The notes under the pieces: generated by a model | What the model saw: only the letters and a program-made list of their open reading frames with translations | What the model was told of the DNA's origin: nothing | Databases searched by the model: none | Shown here: piece by piece, positions 61,277 through 64,000 of the stretch | Layout of the letters: every line of letters begins with the position of its first letter | Position numbering within the stretch: the stretch's first letter is position 1 | Assembly (NCBI GenBank): GCA_033026295.1 | Contig: CM065184.1 | Location: 13,147,501-13,211,500, forward strand | DNA length: 64,000 bases | Reading direction: 5' to 3' | Source of the DNA: Channa striata | Taxonomy: Eukaryota; Chordata; Actinopteri; Anabantiformes; Channidae | Position numbers and translations under genes: made by a program

Positions 61277-64000
61277 GTGAGACGGGATGAATAAGGTCAT
61301 TTGCGCAGCGGAGAAGACGGGGACAGACACAAATAATGCAGATCATGTTTTCCAGGTCAGGCGGGCCGATACTGGGGCCGCGGCGGTGCCAAAGCCTCCA
61401 CACAAAAGGCTTTTCATCGGCACATCGGACAACAATTCTCAAAGTGTGTGTGTGTGTGTGTGTGCACTGACAGACAGAAGCATGACAGTGCATCACTGGG
61501 TGCTGTGGTGTTACGGTAGCAAACGCGCAGACTTTGATGCTTCACCCCTTGGTGCTGTAGTAGCTGCACATGGTGTCCTGTGTGTTTCAGGGCATCGCAG
61601 GGAGACACGCTGTGCAACGTAGTGAAGCAGCATGTTGTCTCTCCTGGATTTACAGCACACACACACACACACATTTAATTGTATGGATGAAATACATGCA
61701 CAAAAGCCAGTCCTTATGTGGGATACTGAGTTATCTAACAGAACTCATAATGCATTATAAGAGTAAACCTGAGAGCAACCTGATGTGGTTCTTTTCTAAT
61801 GTGTGTGTGTGTGTGTGCAAACTGGAGAGACGATGTGTGTACTGTAAACTGTGAGACCCATGCAGCAGCACTGATGTGACATGGTCCCACAAGCATGAGC
61901 TAGTTCTCACGCTGCTTAAAACCCACTTCTAATCCAATATAACATCATCTTTGTCACAGTCACACAACACTTTCATCTACAGTATATCCAGCAGGAACAG
62001 CAGAGTCCAGGTGTTTGGGTTTATAGTGCTGTGCCTTTTGACAGCCTAAAGTTGGATTTGGTCTGCTCCAGTCCCTTTGTCTCAGATAAAGAAAAGGCGA
62101 TTGGTGTCGACGCCATGTTTGAACCAGCATATGGCTGCAGCAGATATGGACCAAGCCCAGAAAATGTCTAAATGTCTAAATTTACTGTAGGTAAAGTGGC
62201 AAGAAATCAAGGGAACCTAAAGAAAACTGCCATTGTTGTGTGCAAAGAGGATTTGTTTTAAAAGCTGTTACAATGCTAGAAGCAAAATGAGCTGAATCCT
62301 AAGGAATGAAAGAAAATGTGTTTTCAGATCATGATAGAACTGTTGTCTCCCCTGTGGATGTTGTATGGGGGTGGCATTAGCTTGTCTGAGAAAGCAGGGT
62401 AAGTGATCAGGGCACCAGTCAAAACCACTCATCTCAGTCACCAGGCTGATGATCTTCAGTAATCCTGCTTTGAGATAATGACGCTTTTTTTTTACTCGAG
62501 TTTGAACCAAAGTGAGCTGAGCAGGGGCATCATGGGAGTTTCTTTGGTGCAGAAGAGGTTACAGCCCGTTCTGTGCTCCCACCGCTGGCTCTGCCCTGCT
62601 CTGTTTGACTGTTTGGCTCTATTGACTTAAGCGAAGAAGACAGCAGGTGTGTCTGTCTGCTTCATTTGTTAGAATACAGTTAGTGTCTGTTTGCACAAGC
62701 TCAACTAGCGTGGGTGTGGTCCAGCAATCCTGGATCAGGGTTTAGGTTATTAAGAGGCGTCTGGGAGTCCTCAAGTAGCAGAGATGGTGCTCTGATTCAT
62801 TCAGTCTGATCAGTAACGATAGACTGCATCCCACATCAGCATGAATGTGTCTCTGCTGATTTCACTCAAAAGCTGCTTAAGGTGGATGAGGTTTTCGCTC
62901 AGTCTGCCAGTGGTGAACTGTGGAAATATCACAAGTGATATTTTCATCATGTGCCTGGATTTTTTTGGTTATATTGTATATCTGCCCACATTTCTGGCTG
63001 TGTTTTGGTCACCTTTCTGTCTGTCTCCCAGTCCCTTTCTCCATCTGGCTGTGACAGTCCTGGCACGGACACAGTGTAGATATGGCAGCTCAGTTCCTGG
63101 GAGACTGGGCATCCTGTACATAAATCATCAGCCAGTGTCAGAAACATTGAGCTGGCCTCATGCAACCTCTGGTTGCAAGAACTGGTTTGATTTTTGTGTT
63201 TGTCCTCCTCAGTTTTTGACACATTCACATGGTTGTTAAAACCATGCTGTTTGACGCATAAAAATGGAGTTTACACAAGGTCGGGTTTATAGGTGGCGTG
63301 TCATCTCGCAGTGTGACATGGATGGCAAAACACCAAATTGAGGATTAGGACGCACGCATCCACATCTCAGATTATATAACCACTTTACAGTGCTGTTGGA
63401 GGGAATTAAAAAGCTATTTATTCATTCACTTTGCTGAGTGCATCTGATAGATTACTGCTTGTCACCATATGTCAGTTTATTGGTCTGACCCTGTATTTCT
63501 GAATGTAGCCTCTAATTATCACAAAGCCATTTGGAAAAACCTCAGACTTACACACACACACATCCAAAATTTATGTGTGTGTGTATTTCTTTGTCCATAT
63601 ATTCTCTCAGTTGTGGTATTAATTTCTGTATGTAGCCTAGCCACAGCAAGACAATCATAGAAAATAATTTTTTTGAAAAGTCACAAATCGCTTTTTTGTC
63701 TGTGCAAAAGCGATATCCACTATGGATGCTCATTGAGTTCTGATTCATAAACCAGGTGGGTGTTTGTCTGTCAACTATAGAAATAGTACTACTGCTGATA
63801 ACCGCTTGGAATCATGTGGGATTCTGTGTAGTGGAGGTGGAGTTTTTAATTACTAATGTGGAGAATTGATATTTCAAAGCTTCTTCTGTAACGGAAAAGC
63901 AGCCAATATTATTAGTCCAAAGTAGAATTTCGTAAAGGTTTGGTCCAGTTTTAGAGCGATGTAGGCTGGTGGTCAGCTGGCAGGGATGTATAAAGAAAAA
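61277..64000 (+). other. first intron of pgbd5 (continues beyond the window)
   Basis: No further exon with piggyBac motifs was seen up to the window end, so the first intron is longer than 2.7 kb. It contains CA/GT microsatellites at 61444-61464, 61654-61673 and 61801-61818 and a short one near 63550-63582. Nothing else is supported. Confidence 0.55.
61444..61464. repeat. (GT)n microsatellite
   Basis: An uninterrupted GT tract in pgbd5 intron 1. Similar CA/GT tracts follow at 61654-61673 and 61801-61818. Confidence 0.9.

Overview
The window looks like genomic DNA from a ray-finned (teleost) fish. Genes are split by short GT-AG introns, intergenic DNA is AT-rich with CA/GA microsatellites, repeats of teleost type are present, and the protein-coding content and gene order are vertebrate. 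No prokaryotic, viral or CRISPR feature was seen. Seven genes can be built exon by exon.

Left half (1-33 kb): a gene-poor developmental regulatory landscape around two tandem NKL-class homeobox genes, hmx2 (6.4-7.8 kb, minus) and hmx3 (14.1-15.8 kb, minus). They act in inner-ear, lateral-line and neuronal development. The flanking 8-18 kb stretches have no convincing exons but hold several blocks that look like conserved non-coding elements. The clearest signal is a pair of related elements, at 9.71-10.26 kb and 21.31-21.84 kb, with one copy upstream of each hmx gene. This is what is expected if an enhancer was duplicated together with the gene. A second, local non-coding duplication sits at 27.7-28.15 kb.

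Middle (33-43 kb): ikzf5 (Pegasus, plus strand, three coding exons) and, convergent to it, a secreted CUB + zona pellucida gene (CUZD1-like, minus strand). The latter carries an expanding array of somatomedin-B-type exons. One array unit has been tandemly duplicated with its introns and another is scrambled into small pieces. The last ZP exon carries a one-base deletion. From memory, the hmx2/hmx3-ikzf5-cuzd1 order corresponds to human 10q26.

Right half (45-64 kb): agt (angiotensinogen, plus), cog2 (Golgi tether subunit, minus, 18 coding exons) and the first exon of pgbd5 (domesticated piggyBac transposase, plus, continuing beyond the window). This order and orientation match human 1q42, so two blocks that lie on different human chromosomes are joined here at about 43-45 kb. 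cog2 also carries a single-base deletion, in its penultimate coding exon.

Gene models rest on reading splice sites by eye and on remembered family sequences. No database search was run. Calls of non-coding conservation are the least certain part.
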